From: Thermoactinomyces vulgaris
GTDB taxonomy: Bacteria > Bacillota > Bacilli > Thermoactinomycetales > Thermoactinomycetaceae
Assembly (NCBI RefSeq): GCF_003688725.1
Contig: NZ_REFP01000008.1
Location: 124,001-188,000, forward strand
Length of the DNA: 64,000 nt
Reading direction: 5' to 3'
The translations under genes and the position numbers were made by a program. The notes below the pieces were generated by a model. That model was not told where the DNA came from. It ran no database searches and saw nothing but the letters and a program-made list of their open reading frames with translations. Every line of letters starts with the position of its first letter. The stretch's first letter is position 1. Shown one piece after another: positions 7,708 through 16,563 of the stretch.

Positions 7708-8464
7708 CACCGTTTTGCTGACGGGCGAGAGTGTGCTGCTTCCTGAATTGAAGGAACTTTTTACGGACAAGAATTATGAAGTGGTGACAGAAAAAACCGT
7801 TGAAAACGATGCACAGAAGATTGGGCTCGCCGTTGAAGTTTCCAATCTCGACTTGGAATTGAAAAAAGCCGTGATCCAAAAGCTGGACCGGGAGCTTCCG
7901 CCGGATGTTCCCATTCTCACGACTTCATTGGGAGTGTCGGCCACCGAAGTGGCGTCGTGGACCCGGAATCCGGAAAGAGTTTGCGGTTTTGGCACCTTCC
8001 GTCCGTTGTCGGAACGGAAATTGCTGGAGCTGGCTCCCGGTCTCAGGACATCTATGGAAACGTTGAAACGGGCGGAGGCGTTTTTTCAGTCGCTGGGCAA
8101 AAATACCGCTGTGGTGCAAGATGAGACCGGACTGGTCTTTCCGAGGGTTTTGTCACTCATCATCAATGAAGCCGTTTTTGCCGTGATGGAGGGGACCGCA
8201 ACCCCCAAAGACATCGATATTGCCATGAAAAAAGGGACGAATTATCCATACGGACCGCTGGAATGGGCTGACCAAATCGGCTTGGACGAGGTTTACGCGG
8301 TGATTCGCGGACTGCATCGGGATTTGGCGGAAGAACGGTACCGGCCGGCTCCCTTGCTCCGGAAAATGGTGCTGGCCGGGATGCTTGGCGTCCGAAGCGG
8401 CGAGGGATTTTATACTTATTCCGGGGAAGCGGCCCGGCCATCGACAAGGGGGGACGAACGATGA
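7691..8464 (+). CDS. Degenerate 3-hydroxyacyl-CoA dehydrogenase-like protein
   Basis: 257 residues. The C-terminal half is a clear HCDH C-terminal domain ([20 protein letters not shown], then [16 protein letters not shown]). In the N-terminal half the glycine-rich GxGxxG loop is absent and the catalytic HFFNP is replaced by GFGTFRPL, so NAD+ binding and catalysis are unlikely. E. coli PaaH carries a second C-terminal HCDH domain in one long chain; this gene may supply the equivalent as a separate subunit partnering PaaH. ATG 7691 lies within the end of paaH; the stop overlaps the next ATG by 4 bases (ATGA). Confidence 0.75.
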   Translation: MTTTSNTVLLTGESVLLPELKELFTDKNYEVVTEKTVENDAQKIGLAVEVSNLDLELKKAVIQKLDRELPPDVPILTTSLGVSATEVASWTRNPERVCGFGTFRPLSERKLLELAPGLRTSMETLKRAEAFFQSLGKNTAVVQDETGLVFPRVLSLIINEAVFAVMEGTATPKDIDIAMKKGTNYPYGPLEWADQIGLDEVYAVIRGLHRDLAEERYRPAPLLRKMVLAGMLGVRSGEGFYTYSGEAARPSTRGDER

Positions 8465-9660
8465 GAATTCCGGTGATCGTGGATGCCGTACGGACAGCCA
8501 TCGGAAGATACGGCGGCGCATTGAAAGAGGTCCGTCCCGATGACTTGGGAGCCGTGGTGATCCGCTATCTGATGGAACGAAACGACATCCCTTTGGAACG
8601 GATTGACGACGTGATCTTGGGGTGTGCCAATCAAGCCGGTGAAGACAACCGGAATGTGGCGAGAATGTCTTTGTTGCTGGCGGGCCTTCCGGTGACGGTG
8701 CCGGGAGTGACGGTAAACCGTTTGTGCGGCTCGGGACTGGAAGCGGTGAATCAGTGTGCCAATGCCATTGAAGCGGGGCGCGGAGAAGTTTATGTTGCCG
8801 GCGGAACGGAAAGCATGACAAGGGCTCCGTATGTGATGCCAAAACCCGAAAAGGGTTTTGCGCGCGGAGAGCAAAAACTGTATGACACCACGCTCGGTTG
8901 GCGGTTTGTGAATGAAAAGCTTGCCGAAATGTATTATCCGTACAGCATGGGGGAAACCGCGGAAAATGTGGCGGAACAATACGGCATCAGCCGGGAAGAA
9001 CAGGACCGCTTTGCGTTGGAAAGCCAGCGAAAATACGCCAAAGCCCGGGAGGAAGGCAAGTTCAAAAGCGAGATTGTCCCGGTGGAAATCCCCGGGCATA
9101 AAGGGCAGGTCACCCTTTTTGCCGAGGATGAGCATCCCCGTCCGGATACGACCCTTGAACAGTTGTCCCGGTTGAAACCGGTTTTCCGCCAAGGCGGGAC
9201 GGTCACGGCCGGCAATTCTTCCGGCATCAATGACGGGGCCGCCGCCTTGTTGCTGATGGAAATGGAAACGGCCGTGAAGCTCGGCTTGAAGCCAAGGGCC
9301 CGTGTGGTGGCTTCGGCTGTGGCCGGTGTGGATCCGTCCGTCATGGGAACCGGGCCGGTCCCGGCCACGAAAAAAGCGTTGAAACAGGCCGGTCTCACCA
9401 TCGATGAGATCGATTTGATCGAATTGAATGAAGCGTTTGCCGCCCAATCCCTGGCCTGCATCCGCGAGTTGGGGATGAATCCCGCCCGGGTGAATGTCAA
9501 CGGGGGAGCCATTGCCATCGGCCATCCCTTGGGATGCAGCGGGGCACGCATTCTGACCACCTTGCTGTATGAAATGGAGCGGAGGGGTGTGCGCTACGGG
9601 TTGGCGACGATGTGCATCGGGGTCGGACAGGGCATTGCCACGATAATAGAAAGGTTATAA
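8461..9660 (+). CDS. paaJ: Beta-ketoadipyl-CoA thiolase (acetyl-CoA acyltransferase) PaaJ
   Basis: 399-residue thiolase. Nucleophilic Cys in [21 protein letters not shown]-terminal catalytic motifs [17 protein letters not shown] and TMCIGVGQG are intact. In the phenylacetate route the enzyme cleaves 3-oxoadipyl-CoA (and the C8 dehydro intermediate) with CoA to release acetyl-CoA. It is the last gene of the first paa operon; ATG overlaps the previous stop. Confidence 0.88.
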   Translation: MRIPVIVDAVRTAIGRYGGALKEVRPDDLGAVVIRYLMERNDIPLERIDDVILGCANQAGEDNRNVARMSLLLAGLPVTVPGVTVNRLCGSGLEAVNQCANAIEAGRGEVYVAGGTESMTRAPYVMPKPEKGFARGEQKLYDTTLGWRFVNEKLAEMYYPYSMGETAENVAEQYGISREEQDRFALESQRKYAKAREEGKFKSEIVPVEIPGHKGQVTLFAEDEHPRPDTTLEQLSRLKPVFRQGGTVTAGNSSGINDGAAALLLMEMETAVKLGLKPRARVVASAVAGVDPSVMGTGPVPATKKALKQAGLTIDEIDLIELNEAFAAQSLACIRELGMNPARVNVNGGAIAIGHPLGCSGARILTTLLYEMERRGVRYGLATMCIGVGQGIATIIERL

Positions 9661-9704
9661 CCAAGAGCCCGATAACAGTCACAGAAGAAAGTTGACAAAC
9701 TCCG

Positions 9705-9735
9705 TTCAACATTTGAAATATTTTTTTGTTATAAT
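9705..9735 (+). promoter_or_regulatory. Probable paaX promoter (extended -10)
   Basis: TGTTATAAT at 9727-9735 is a perfect -10 with a TG extension. The best -35-like hexamer, TTCAAC at 9705, is 19 bp away. The CGTT-N5-AACGTTATAT motif of the two structural promoters is not found here. Confidence 0.5.
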
Positions 9736-9793
9736 AGGCGAATAGGTTTGAGATGGAGAAAAACAGGCAACGGTTGAATGGAGTTGAAAGAGA

Positions 9794-10618
9794 TTGAAGC
9801 CTCAATCGATGATTTTTACGATATATGGCGAATATGTCCGCCATTTTGGCGGGGAAATCTGGGTGGGCAGTTTGACCCGGTTATTGGGGCAATTCGGCAT
9901 GTCCGAACAAGCCGTGCGCGTCGCCATATCCCGCATTGCCAGCCAGGGATGGCTGAAAGCGCGCAAAGTCGGCAACCGCTCCTACTACTCTTTGACGCCC
10001 CGCGGAAAAAAGCGGATGAATGAAGCCAGTGCCCGGATTTATAAGCAATCCCCGGGCCGGTGGGACGGAAAATGGTGCATCATTCATTACAACATTCCGG
10101 AAAAGCAGAGGGCCAAACGGGATCAATTGCGAAAAGAATTGTCTTGGATGGGCTTTGGCATGCTGGCCAACAGCGTGTGGATCAGCCCGAATGACTTGGC
10201 CGACCGGGTCAAAGAAATTGCCGAATCTTATGATGCCAGCGAATATATTGAAGTCTTCCGGTCCGAACATCTCGGCGTCAGCACGGATAAGCAGTTGGTG
10301 GAAAAATGCTGGAATCTGGATGAAATCAACAAGGCCTACGAAGAATTCATCAGCCACTATCAACCGCAATATGAAAGATTGAAAGAACAAGTGAAAAACC
10401 AGGAAGACATATCGGATGCAAAATGCTTTGTGGAGAAAACCAAACTGGTGCACGAATATCGCAAATTTTTGTTTATTGATCCGAGCCTGCCGGAAGAGTT
10501 GTTGCCCGATTTTTGGACGGGACGGGAGGCGGACCGGATATTCCGCCATTATTATGAGCTGTTGCATCCCGGTGCGGTCCGGTTTTTCCTGAGTGTTTTC
10601 AAAAGTGCTCCGGAGTAG
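9794..10618 (+). CDS. paaX: Phenylacetate operon transcriptional repressor PaaX
   Basis: 274 residues. The N-terminal PaaX winged-helix domain is clear: YVRHFGGEIWVGSLTRLL, then SEQAVRVAISRIASQGWL, then GNRSYYSLTPRGKKRM. The central Cas2-like and C-terminal PaaX domains follow. Family members bind operators in paa promoters and are released by phenylacetyl-CoA. TTG at 9794 is preferred (GGAGTTGAAAGAGA upstream); ATG at 9809 is possible. It sits between the two paa operons under its own promoter and is followed by a terminator. Confidence 0.9.
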   Translation: MKPQSMIFTIYGEYVRHFGGEIWVGSLTRLLGQFGMSEQAVRVAISRIASQGWLKARKVGNRSYYSLTPRGKKRMNEASARIYKQSPGRWDGKWCIIHYNIPEKQRAKRDQLRKELSWMGFGMLANSVWISPNDLADRVKEIAESYDASEYIEVFRSEHLGVSTDKQLVEKCWNLDEINKAYEEFISHYQPQYERLKEQVKNQEDISDAKCFVEKTKLVHEYRKFLFIDPSLPEELLPDFWTGREADRIFRHYYELLHPGAVRFFLSVFKSAPE

Positions 10619-10635
10619 AATCCAAGAGTGGACGC

Positions 10636-10670
10636 TAAACAAAGAGGGGGAGATTCTCCCTTCTTTTTTT
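10636..10670 (+). terminator. Terminator after paaX
   Basis: GGGAG-ATT-CTCCC flanked by AAGAG/TTCTT and followed by seven T residues. Short loop, but the T-tract is strong. Confidence 0.6.
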
Positions 10671-10715
10671 GTGTTAATTTATTCTGACAATAAATATATT
10701 AATGAATTTTGTGCA

Positions 10716-10744
10716 TTGAAAAACATGTTACAATATGTTAATAT
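10716..10744 (+). promoter_or_regulatory. Promoter of paaABCD operon
   Basis: TTGAAA at 10716-10721 and TAATAT at 10739-10744 with 17-bp spacing, in an AT-rich gap. The candidate PaaX operator begins two bases after the -10. Confidence 0.7.
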
Positions 10745-10746
10745 AT

Positions 10747-10765
10747 CGTTAAACAAACGTTATAT
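10747..10765 (+). promoter_or_regulatory. Candidate PaaX operator, copy 2
   Basis: Matches copy 1 at 3696-3714 in the pattern CGTT-N5-AACGTTATAT with the same 5-base spacer length. It covers the likely transcription start, a position suited to repression. Confidence 0.5.
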
Positions 10766-10777
10766 AAAAAGGTTGTG

Positions 10778-11791
10778 ATGTGGATGCATATCTATGACCG
10801 GAGACTGTTGGAAGATCAGGAACATGGCAACGGGCATCCCGATGACGAAAAACGGCAAGAATTTCTTGCCCGGATTGAGCGCGGCGAAAAAATTGAAGCG
10901 GATGACTGGATGCCGGATGATTACCGCCGGCAGTTGATTAAATTGATCGCGATGCACGGGATCAGCGAAGTCATGGGGGCGTTGCCGGAGAAAGAATGGG
11001 TTCCCAAAGCACCAACGTTACGGCGCAAGCTGGCGATCATGGCCAAAGTTCAGGATGAGATGGGGCACGGACAATTGTTGCTGAGGGTGGCGGAAGATTT
11101 GCTGGCCCCGATTGGAAAAACCCGGGAAGACCTGATGAACGACTTATTTGTCGGAAAATTAAAATTTCATAATGTATTCCACATGGAGGCACCGACCTGG
11201 GCTGATGCCGGCGTGATCGGATGGTTGGTGGACGGGGCGGCGATCATCACGCAAACGATGTCGCTTAGCACCTCGTATGCGCCTTATGCCCGGGCGCTGC
11301 AACGGATTTGTGCCGAAGAAAAATTTCACATGCAACACGGCGAAAGCATCGTGTTGAGCCTGGCGGAAGGAACCCCCCGACAGCGCCGGATGTTGCAGGA
11401 AGCGGTCAACCGCTGGTGGCCGGCACTGCTCATGTTCTTCGGGCCGCCGGAAGACGGGGGGATTTCCAGCAACCAACGCCTGAACCTCCGGTATAAAATC
11501 CGTTCCAAAACCAATGAAGAGTTGAGGCAGGAGTTTTTCCACAAGTATGTTCCGCGGATTTTCCATCTCGGGTTGACCTTGCCGGATGAAACCATTCATT
11601 ACGACGAAAAAGAAGGACGTTGGCATTACCGGCAACCGGACTGGAATGAATTCAAACAGATCATCAAAGGAAACGGGCCCCGATCCAAAGAGCGGCTGAG
11701 ATTGAGAAAAGTTTCTTATGAAGAAGGAAAATGGGTGCGTGATGCCCTGCTCGCCAAGCAACGAAACGCGGTTCGGGGGGGAAGCGTATGA
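10778..11791 (+). CDS. paaA: Phenylacetyl-CoA 1,2-epoxidase catalytic subunit PaaA
   Basis: 337 residues of the bacterial multicomponent mono-oxygenase-like ferritin fold. Two di-iron ExxH motifs are visible: KVQDEMGHGQ near residue 90 and EEKFHMQHGES near residue 185. With PaaB and PaaC it inserts one oxygen atom into the ring of phenylacetyl-CoA. ATG at 10778 is selected 5 bases after AAAAAGG; ATG 10784 is also possible. First gene of the second paa operon; its stop overlaps paaB. Confidence 0.93.
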   Translation: MWMHIYDRRLLEDQEHGNGHPDDEKRQEFLARIERGEKIEADDWMPDDYRRQLIKLIAMHGISEVMGALPEKEWVPKAPTLRRKLAIMAKVQDEMGHGQLLLRVAEDLLAPIGKTREDLMNDLFVGKLKFHNVFHMEAPTWADAGVIGWLVDGAAIITQTMSLSTSYAPYARALQRICAEEKFHMQHGESIVLSLAEGTPRQRRMLQEAVNRWWPALLMFFGPPEDGGISSNQRLNLRYKIRSKTNEELRQEFFHKYVPRIFHLGLTLPDETIHYDEKEGRWHYRQPDWNEFKQIIKGNGPRSKERLRLRKVSYEEGKWVRDALLAKQRNAVRGGSV

Positions 11792-12126
11792 CAATCGGGG
11801 ACAAGGAAAAGAAAGACTTTTTCGTGTTTGAAGTTTTCAGCCAAAAAAGCCCGAATGCCCATTTTGTCCACCAGTTCAGCTTGCTGGCCCCGAATCACGA
11901 GGTGGCCATGTCCATGGCGCGTGAAAACTTCCTCCGGCGTGAACCGTGCGTCAATTTGTGGGTGGTCAAACGGGACGATATCTGGGTTTTGCCTCCGGAA
12001 CAGCGCCGGTACTTGGAAAAGCTGGACAACAAGAGTTACCGGGAAACGAAAGGGTACGGCGATTTGCAATCGAAATGGCGCCGGCACAAAGAGCGGTACG
12101 AGAAGAAAAATGCTTCGGGAAAGTAA
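11788..12126 (+). CDS. paaB: Phenylacetyl-CoA epoxidase subunit PaaB
   Basis: 112 residues. Family pattern is visible: FFVFEVFSQKSPNAHFVHQF, then ALxMARENFLRREPCVNLWVV-like segment ending in the KRDDIW strand. PaaB is a small non-catalytic subunit that bridges PaaAC dimers. ATGA overlap with paaA indicates translational coupling, and paaC follows after 15 bases. Confidence 0.9.
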   Translation: MTIGDKEKKDFFVFEVFSQKSPNAHFVHQFSLLAPNHEVAMSMARENFLRREPCVNLWVVKRDDIWVLPPEQRRYLEKLDNKSYRETKGYGDLQSKWRRHKERYEKKNASGK

Positions 12127-12141
12127 AAGGAGGGTCAGCAT

Positions 12142-12972
12142 GTGAGCAATTTCCGTGTCGAATCGGCAGAGCAAGCCAAGCAGAATCCGGAATATTTATC
12201 GGCTTTGAAGGACTTGCTGCTTCAAATCGCCGATGATGATTTCATTATGGCTTTCCGGGGATCGGAATGGCTGGGACTTGCCCCCCATATTGAAGAAGAT
12301 GTCGCTTTTTCCTCCATTTCACAAGACATGATGGGACATGCCGTGCTCTTTTATGAAATGTTGGAAGCATTGGGGGCCGGAAGAGCCGATGATCTGGCAC
12401 AACTCCGCAAGCCGGAAGACTTCCGTAATGCCGTCCTGGTGGAGCGGGTGAACGGCCCCGGCCTTTATCTGGAAGAACCCCGCTATGATTGGGCTTATGC
12501 CATTGTGCGTTCGTATTTTTACAGTGTGTTCAAGCAAATCCGGTTTGAATCTTTGTCCCATGCTTCCTACCTTCCGCTGAAGCAGTCGGCGCGTAAAATC
12601 CTGACGGAACACCATTACCATCTGTTTCACTGGCGGGTGTGGATGAAACAATTGGCCGACAGTACGGAGGAAGCCCGGTCCCGTCTGAAGGAGGCGACGG
12701 AAAGGGCGTGGGAGGATGCAGGCGGATTGTTTCAGTTGGGGCCTGAAGCTTCCGCCATGGTCCGATACGGATTGATTGAAGGAGAAGAGCCGTTGACGAA
12801 GCGGTGGTTGGAGCAAGTGAACAAAGATTTTGAGGACTATGGCTTGCCTCCGGCCGGCGGGCTGAAAGCGCCCGGATGGAACGGACGGGCCGGGGAGCAC
12901 ACACCGGATCTCGCCGCGGCACTAAATACTTTGTCAGAAGTTTACCGGCTGGATCCCACAGCCCGTTGGTAA
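12142..12972 (+). CDS. paaC: Phenylacetyl-CoA epoxidase subunit PaaC
   Basis: 276 residues, ferritin-like helical fold paired with PaaA. Recognisable features are the N-terminal DDDFIMAFRGSEWLGLAPHI, the FSSISQDMMGHAVLFYEML helix and the HYHLFHWRVWMKQL helix. PaaC is the structural partner that stabilises PaaA. GTG at 12142 is used, after AAAGGAGGGTC; an overlapping ATG at 12140 is out of frame. Confidence 0.9.
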   Translation: MSNFRVESAEQAKQNPEYLSALKDLLLQIADDDFIMAFRGSEWLGLAPHIEEDVAFSSISQDMMGHAVLFYEMLEALGAGRADDLAQLRKPEDFRNAVLVERVNGPGLYLEEPRYDWAYAIVRSYFYSVFKQIRFESLSHASYLPLKQSARKILTEHHYHLFHWRVWMKQLADSTEEARSRLKEATERAWEDAGGLFQLGPEASAMVRYGLIEGEEPLTKRWLEQVNKDFEDYGLPPAGGLKAPGWNGRAGEHTPDLAAALNTLSEVYRLDPTARW

Positions 12973-12986
12973 AGGAGAGGATCTGG

Positions 12987-13463
12987 GTGGCAGGGAAGGA
13001 AGAGATTTTTTTGGAACTGCTGCAAGAAGTGAAGGATCCGGAAATCCCGACGGTCAGCATGGTGGAAATGGGCATGATCCATCAGGTTCGTGTCGAGGAT
13101 GATGTGGTGTCCGTGGATGTTTTGCCCACTTTTGCCGGTTGCCCCGCTTTGGACATCATGAAAAAAGCGATTGAAAAGAAACTGGGCGCGGTGGAAGGGG
13201 TCCGGGAGGTCCGGGTGAAATTTTTGCTCGAACCGGCGTGGTCCTCCGACCGCATCAGTGATGAGGGAAGGGAAAAGCTGAAAAAAATGGGCATCATGCC
13301 GCCGCCACGCAAGGATGAGCAAAAGGAAACCTGGGAAGTGAAATGTCCGTATTGCGGTTCTTCATACACCGCTCTGGAGAACTTGTTCGGGCCGGCCGCA
13401 TGCCGGAGCATTTTATATTGCAAAAACTGCAAAAATCCGTTTGAAGCGTTGAAAATGATTTAA
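12987..13463 (+). CDS. paaD: PaaD, MIP18/DUF59-type metal-cluster assembly protein
   Basis: 158 residues. N-terminal DUF59 domain (LQEVKDPEIPTVSMVEMGMI) with the conserved Cys in PTFAGCPALDIM, plus a C-terminal zinc-ribbon-like part with CPYCGS and CKNC. PaaD is needed for the epoxidase in vivo and is thought to mature an Fe-S or metal centre, usually that of the reductase PaaE. GTG at 12987 follows AAAGGAGAGG; the long upstream reading frame overlaps paaC and is not used. Confidence 0.88.
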   Translation: MAGKEEIFLELLQEVKDPEIPTVSMVEMGMIHQVRVEDDVVSVDVLPTFAGCPALDIMKKAIEKKLGAVEGVREVRVKFLLEPAWSSDRISDEGREKLKKMGIMPPPRKDEQKETWEVKCPYCGSSYTALENLFGPAACRSILYCKNCKNPFEALKMI

Positions 13464-13491
13464 ATCCAAATGGAGAAAGGGTGGCCAATCC

Positions 13492-14934
13492 ATGAGTGAG
13501 ATCAAAAAAATGTATATCCGGGGAGAATGGGTGGAAGCAGAAAGCGGAGAAACACTGGAAGTATTCAATCCGGCCACGGGAGAATGTGTGGGAGTGGTCA
13601 GTTACGGGGATGAACGGGATGCGAAAAAAGCCATTGATGCGGCGCATGAAGCGTTCAGAGACTGGTCCCGGTTGCCCGGACGCCAAAGATCCAAATATCT
13701 CACCAAATTGTACGAGCTGGTGATGAAACACCGCAATGAGCTCGCCGAACTGATGTCGGCGGAGATGGGAAAGCCTTTCGGGGAAGCCAAATTTGAAGCC
13801 GTGGGCAGTGCGGACAATTTCTTGTGGTATGCCGAGGAAGCCAAGCGGATTTACGGGGAAACCATCCCGTCCTATGACGGCAGTAAACGGTTGATGGCCA
13901 TCAAACAGCCGGTGGGTGTCGTGGCCGCCATCACTCCCTGGAACTTCCCGGTCAACATGGTGGCGAGAAAAATTGCCCCGGCACTTGCCGCCGGGTGTAC
14001 CGTCGTTTTAAAACCCGCGATGGAAAGCCCGTTGAGCGCGGTCCGGCTGTTTGAGCTGATGGAAGAAGCCGGGTTCCCCAAAGGCGTGGTCAATCTGGTG
14101 CTGGCCAAGGCGGAAAAGTTTGGCGACGAAGTGTTGCAAAACCGGAAAGTGGCGAAGATCACCTTCACCGGTTCGACCGCCGTCGGCAAGCATTTGATGG
14201 AAGGTGCGGCCAAGCAGGTGAAACGGATCAGCATGGAGCTTGGCGGACACGCTCCCTTCATTGTGTTTGAAGACGCCGATCTCGATGCGGCGGTTGCCGG
14301 TTTCTTTGAAAGCAAATTCCGCAACTCCGGGCAAATGTGCATTAGCACCAACCGTTTGTATGTCCATGAGTCCGTGGTTGATGCGTTTACGGAAAAACTG
14401 GTCGCACGGTTGAAAAAAACCAAGGTGGGTGACGGGCGCCAAAAAGGCGTGGAGATCGGGCCGCTGGTGGATGAAGAAGCATTAAACGGGGTGATGGAAC
14501 ACATCCGTGATGCCAAAGAAAAAGGAGGCCGCGTGATCTTTGGCGGAAACAGGCTGACAGAAGGGGAATACAGCAAAGGATTTTTCCTGGAACCGACTGT
14601 CATCACCCATGTCACCCCGGATATGAAAATTACTTATGAAGAAACATTTGGTCCCGTCGTGCCGATTATTCCCTTTAAAGAGGAAGAGGCCGTGTTGGAG
14701 ATGGCAAACGACACCCGCTACGGATTGGCCGCCTACTGCTATACAAAGGACAACAGCCGCTGCTTCCGGGTGGCGGAGGCCTTGGAATATGGCATCATCG
14801 GCGTCAATGACGGCACCCCGACCCAGACCCAGGCACCTTTCGGCGGGTTGAAGGAAAGCGGCTTGGGCCGTGAAGGAGGTCGCTATGCGATGGAAAGCTT
14901 CCTGGAAACCAAGTTTATTTCCATGTCCATTTAG
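13492..14934 (+). CDS. NAD(P)+-dependent aldehyde dehydrogenase in the paa operon
   Basis: 480 residues, full-length ALDH. Motifs: AAITPWNFPVNMVARKIAPA (cofactor site), ISMELGGHAPFIVFEDADLD (general-base Glu) and FRNSGQMCISTNRLYV (catalytic Cys). Sequence style is that of succinate-semialdehyde dehydrogenases. By position it may oxidise the semialdehyde made after ring opening, the ALDH half of E. coli PaaZ, but it lacks the MaoC-like hydratase domain of PaaZ. A role on phenylacetaldehyde is the alternative. Last gene before a terminator. Confidence 0.85.
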   Translation: MSEIKKMYIRGEWVEAESGETLEVFNPATGECVGVVSYGDERDAKKAIDAAHEAFRDWSRLPGRQRSKYLTKLYELVMKHRNELAELMSAEMGKPFGEAKFEAVGSADNFLWYAEEAKRIYGETIPSYDGSKRLMAIKQPVGVVAAITPWNFPVNMVARKIAPALAAGCTVVLKPAMESPLSAVRLFELMEEAGFPKGVVNLVLAKAEKFGDEVLQNRKVAKITFTGSTAVGKHLMEGAAKQVKRISMELGGHAPFIVFEDADLDAAVAGFFESKFRNSGQMCISTNRLYVHESVVDAFTEKLVARLKKTKVGDGRQKGVEIGPLVDEEALNGVMEHIRDAKEKGGRVIFGGNRLTEGEYSKGFFLEPTVITHVTPDMKITYEETFGPVVPIIPFKEEEAVLEMANDTRYGLAAYCYTKDNSRCFRVAEALEYGIIGVNDGTPTQTQAPFGGLKESGLGREGGRYAMESFLETKFISMSI

Positions 14935-14996
14935 CCATTACTTCGAATTCTTTCCTTGCTTTTATTTTTAAACACTGAATTTGGATGGTGTCTGCA

Positions 14997-15030
14997 GAAG
15001 AGCTGAACCCTTGCGGATTCAGCTCTTTTC
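14997..15030. terminator. Bidirectional terminator between paa operon and nitronate monooxygenase
   Basis: GAAGAGCTGAA / TTCAGCTCTTTTC stem-loop between two converging genes. Confidence 0.75.
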
Positions 15031-15052
15031 ATTAGTTGTCCCGGTTATGGGC

Positions 15053-16132
15053 TTAATGCTCGCCGGCCAGTTGCGACAAACATTGATCAACTTGGGTCAT
15101 GATTCTTTGCATCAGTTCTTCGACCTGTTCAAAACGGCTGAGGGCAGCGGCTTGGCCGGCCCACAAAGCCATGTAGTCCTTGTTTCCTTTTTTGGAGGCT
15201 GCTTGGCGCAGGTGCTTGGTCAAGGCGTTTTGGACCGGGTATGGGGGAAGGGGATGGGGATAGTTCTCCATTTCCCGGATAAATTCGTTTTGGATGGCTC
15301 GTGCCGGCTTTCCGGAAAAGACGGTTGTCATGACGGTGCTTTCATCGGTGCTTTGCAGGACGGCTTCTTTGTGTTTGTCATGGGCGCTGCTTTCCAAGGT
15401 GGGTAAAAAGGCCGAGCCCATTTGAACCCCGTCCGCCCCCAGAGCCAGGCTGGCCAGAACCCCGCGACCGTCCATGACCCCGCCGGCGGCAACGACCGGA
15501 ATCCGGACATGATCCACCACTTGAGGGATCAGGGCCATCGTTCCGACATATGGAAATTCGGCGGAGAGAAAGGTTCCCCGGTGGCCTCCCGCTTCACTTC
15601 CTTGGGCTACGACGGCATCCATCCCGCTCTTTTCCACTTCGACAGCTTCCCGCACCGAAGTGGCTGTCCCGATGACCACCGTGTGACGGGCATGCAGTTC
15701 CTGGATGACGGCGGGGGACGGAATTCCAAAAGTGAAGCATGCGACAGGGACCTTTTCTTCCAGAATGACGTGAATTTGTTCTTCAAAGGAAATGGCGGCA
15801 TGGCTTGTGGTTTCTTGGCCGGAGGCACCGGCGGCTTCTTCAAACCGCTTGAGATGATTTTTCATCAGGCGTTCTTGTTCCGCATTGGTTTCATAAGGCG
15901 CGGGAACCATCAAGTTGACGGCAAACGGACGGTCGGTTTGCTTCCGGATTTCCCGGATGGCTTGGCGGATGTCTTCGGGAGACATATAGCCCGCTCCCAG
16001 TGATCCCAGACCGCCGGCATTGGATACCGCCGCAACGAGCCGGGGACTTGTGATCCCGCCGGCCATTCCTGCCTGGATAATGGGGCGGGAGATTTGCAAT
16101 AATTCGGTTAACCGGGTTTGATACCAAGGCAT
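15053..16132 (-). CDS. Nitronate monooxygenase / FabK-like flavoprotein
   Basis: 359-residue FMN-binding TIM barrel of the NPD family. Signature segments: RPIIQAGMAGGITSPRLVAAVSNAGGLG, VVAQGSEAGGHRG (catalytic His region of nitronate monooxygenases), and VVAAGGVMDGRGVLASLALGADGVQMGSAF (phosphate binding). Such enzymes oxidise propionate 3-nitronate or related nitronates; the enoyl-ACP reductase FabK is a close relative, so the substrate stays open. ATG at 16132 follows GGGAGGG. Convergent with the paa operon and not part of it. Confidence 0.85.
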   Translation of the reverse strand: MPWYQTRLTELLQISRPIIQAGMAGGITSPRLVAAVSNAGGLGSLGAGYMSPEDIRQAIREIRKQTDRPFAVNLMVPAPYETNAEQERLMKNHLKRFEEAAGASGQETTSHAAISFEEQIHVILEEKVPVACFTFGIPSPAVIQELHARHTVVIGTATSVREAVEVEKSGMDAVVAQGSEAGGHRGTFLSAEFPYVGTMALIPQVVDHVRIPVVAAGGVMDGRGVLASLALGADGVQMGSAFLPTLESSAHDKHKEAVLQSTDESTVMTTVFSGKPARAIQNEFIREMENYPHPLPPYPVQNALTKHLRQAASKKGNKDYMALWAGQAAALSRFEQVEELMQRIMTQVDQCLSQLAGEH

Positions 16133-16460
16133 GTGAATCCCTCCCTGATCATGTTGTAAAATCCATCCGGGATCGTTTCTTTTGCACGGAATGCGATTTG
16201 AAGGTGGATTTTCAACAACCTAAATAAAACCTTAACTTTATTCTATGAAATTTACGGAATGATTTGAATTATCGTGTCAGACGATCTCTTGATAAATGCA
16301 TTCGATTTATACAGTTCCTGTCCAAAATTCTCACAGGAACGCCTCTTTATAAGGAAGAATGATCATGCAAAAAAGAAGATAAATTTTTAAGCTGGTGAAG
16401 ATGATTTGATTCATTTTAGAGAGGGAATCGGATGAACATTGAAAAAGAAAGCAGTAAACC
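16133..16460. other. Intergenic region without recognised gene
   Basis: AT-rich gap between divergent genes. It must contain the promoter of the nitronate monooxygenase on the minus strand. I see no ORF with a credible start, no tRNA and no repeat array here. Confidence 0.5.
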
Positions 16461-16462
16461 TC

Positions 16463-16491
16463 TTGACAAAAAAATTAATTTGTGCTATAAT
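16463..16491 (+). promoter_or_regulatory. Strong SigA promoter of the methyltransferase gene
   Basis: Consensus TTGACA (16463) and consensus TATAAT (16486) with a 17-bp spacer. Confidence 0.85.
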
Positions 16492-16516
16492 TTAAAATTA
16501 ATTCTATATTATATAT

Positions 16517-16553
16517 AATGGGATTCCCGGACGTGGGGGATCCCATTTTTTTT
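16517..16553 (+). terminator. Terminator-like hairpin in the methyltransferase leader
   Basis: AATGGGATTCCC / GGGGATCCCATT followed by eight T residues, located between a consensus promoter and the RBS. It looks like a transcription attenuator: full-length transcription would need read-through. No known riboswitch class is recognisable in the short leader. Confidence 0.65.
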
Positions 16554-16563
16554 AAAGGGGTGT

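Noticed and set aside
8416-9525. 369-residue minus-strand ORF opposite paaJ
   Set aside because: Shadow of the thiolase, whose catalytic motifs are intact; no RBS and no recognisable domain.
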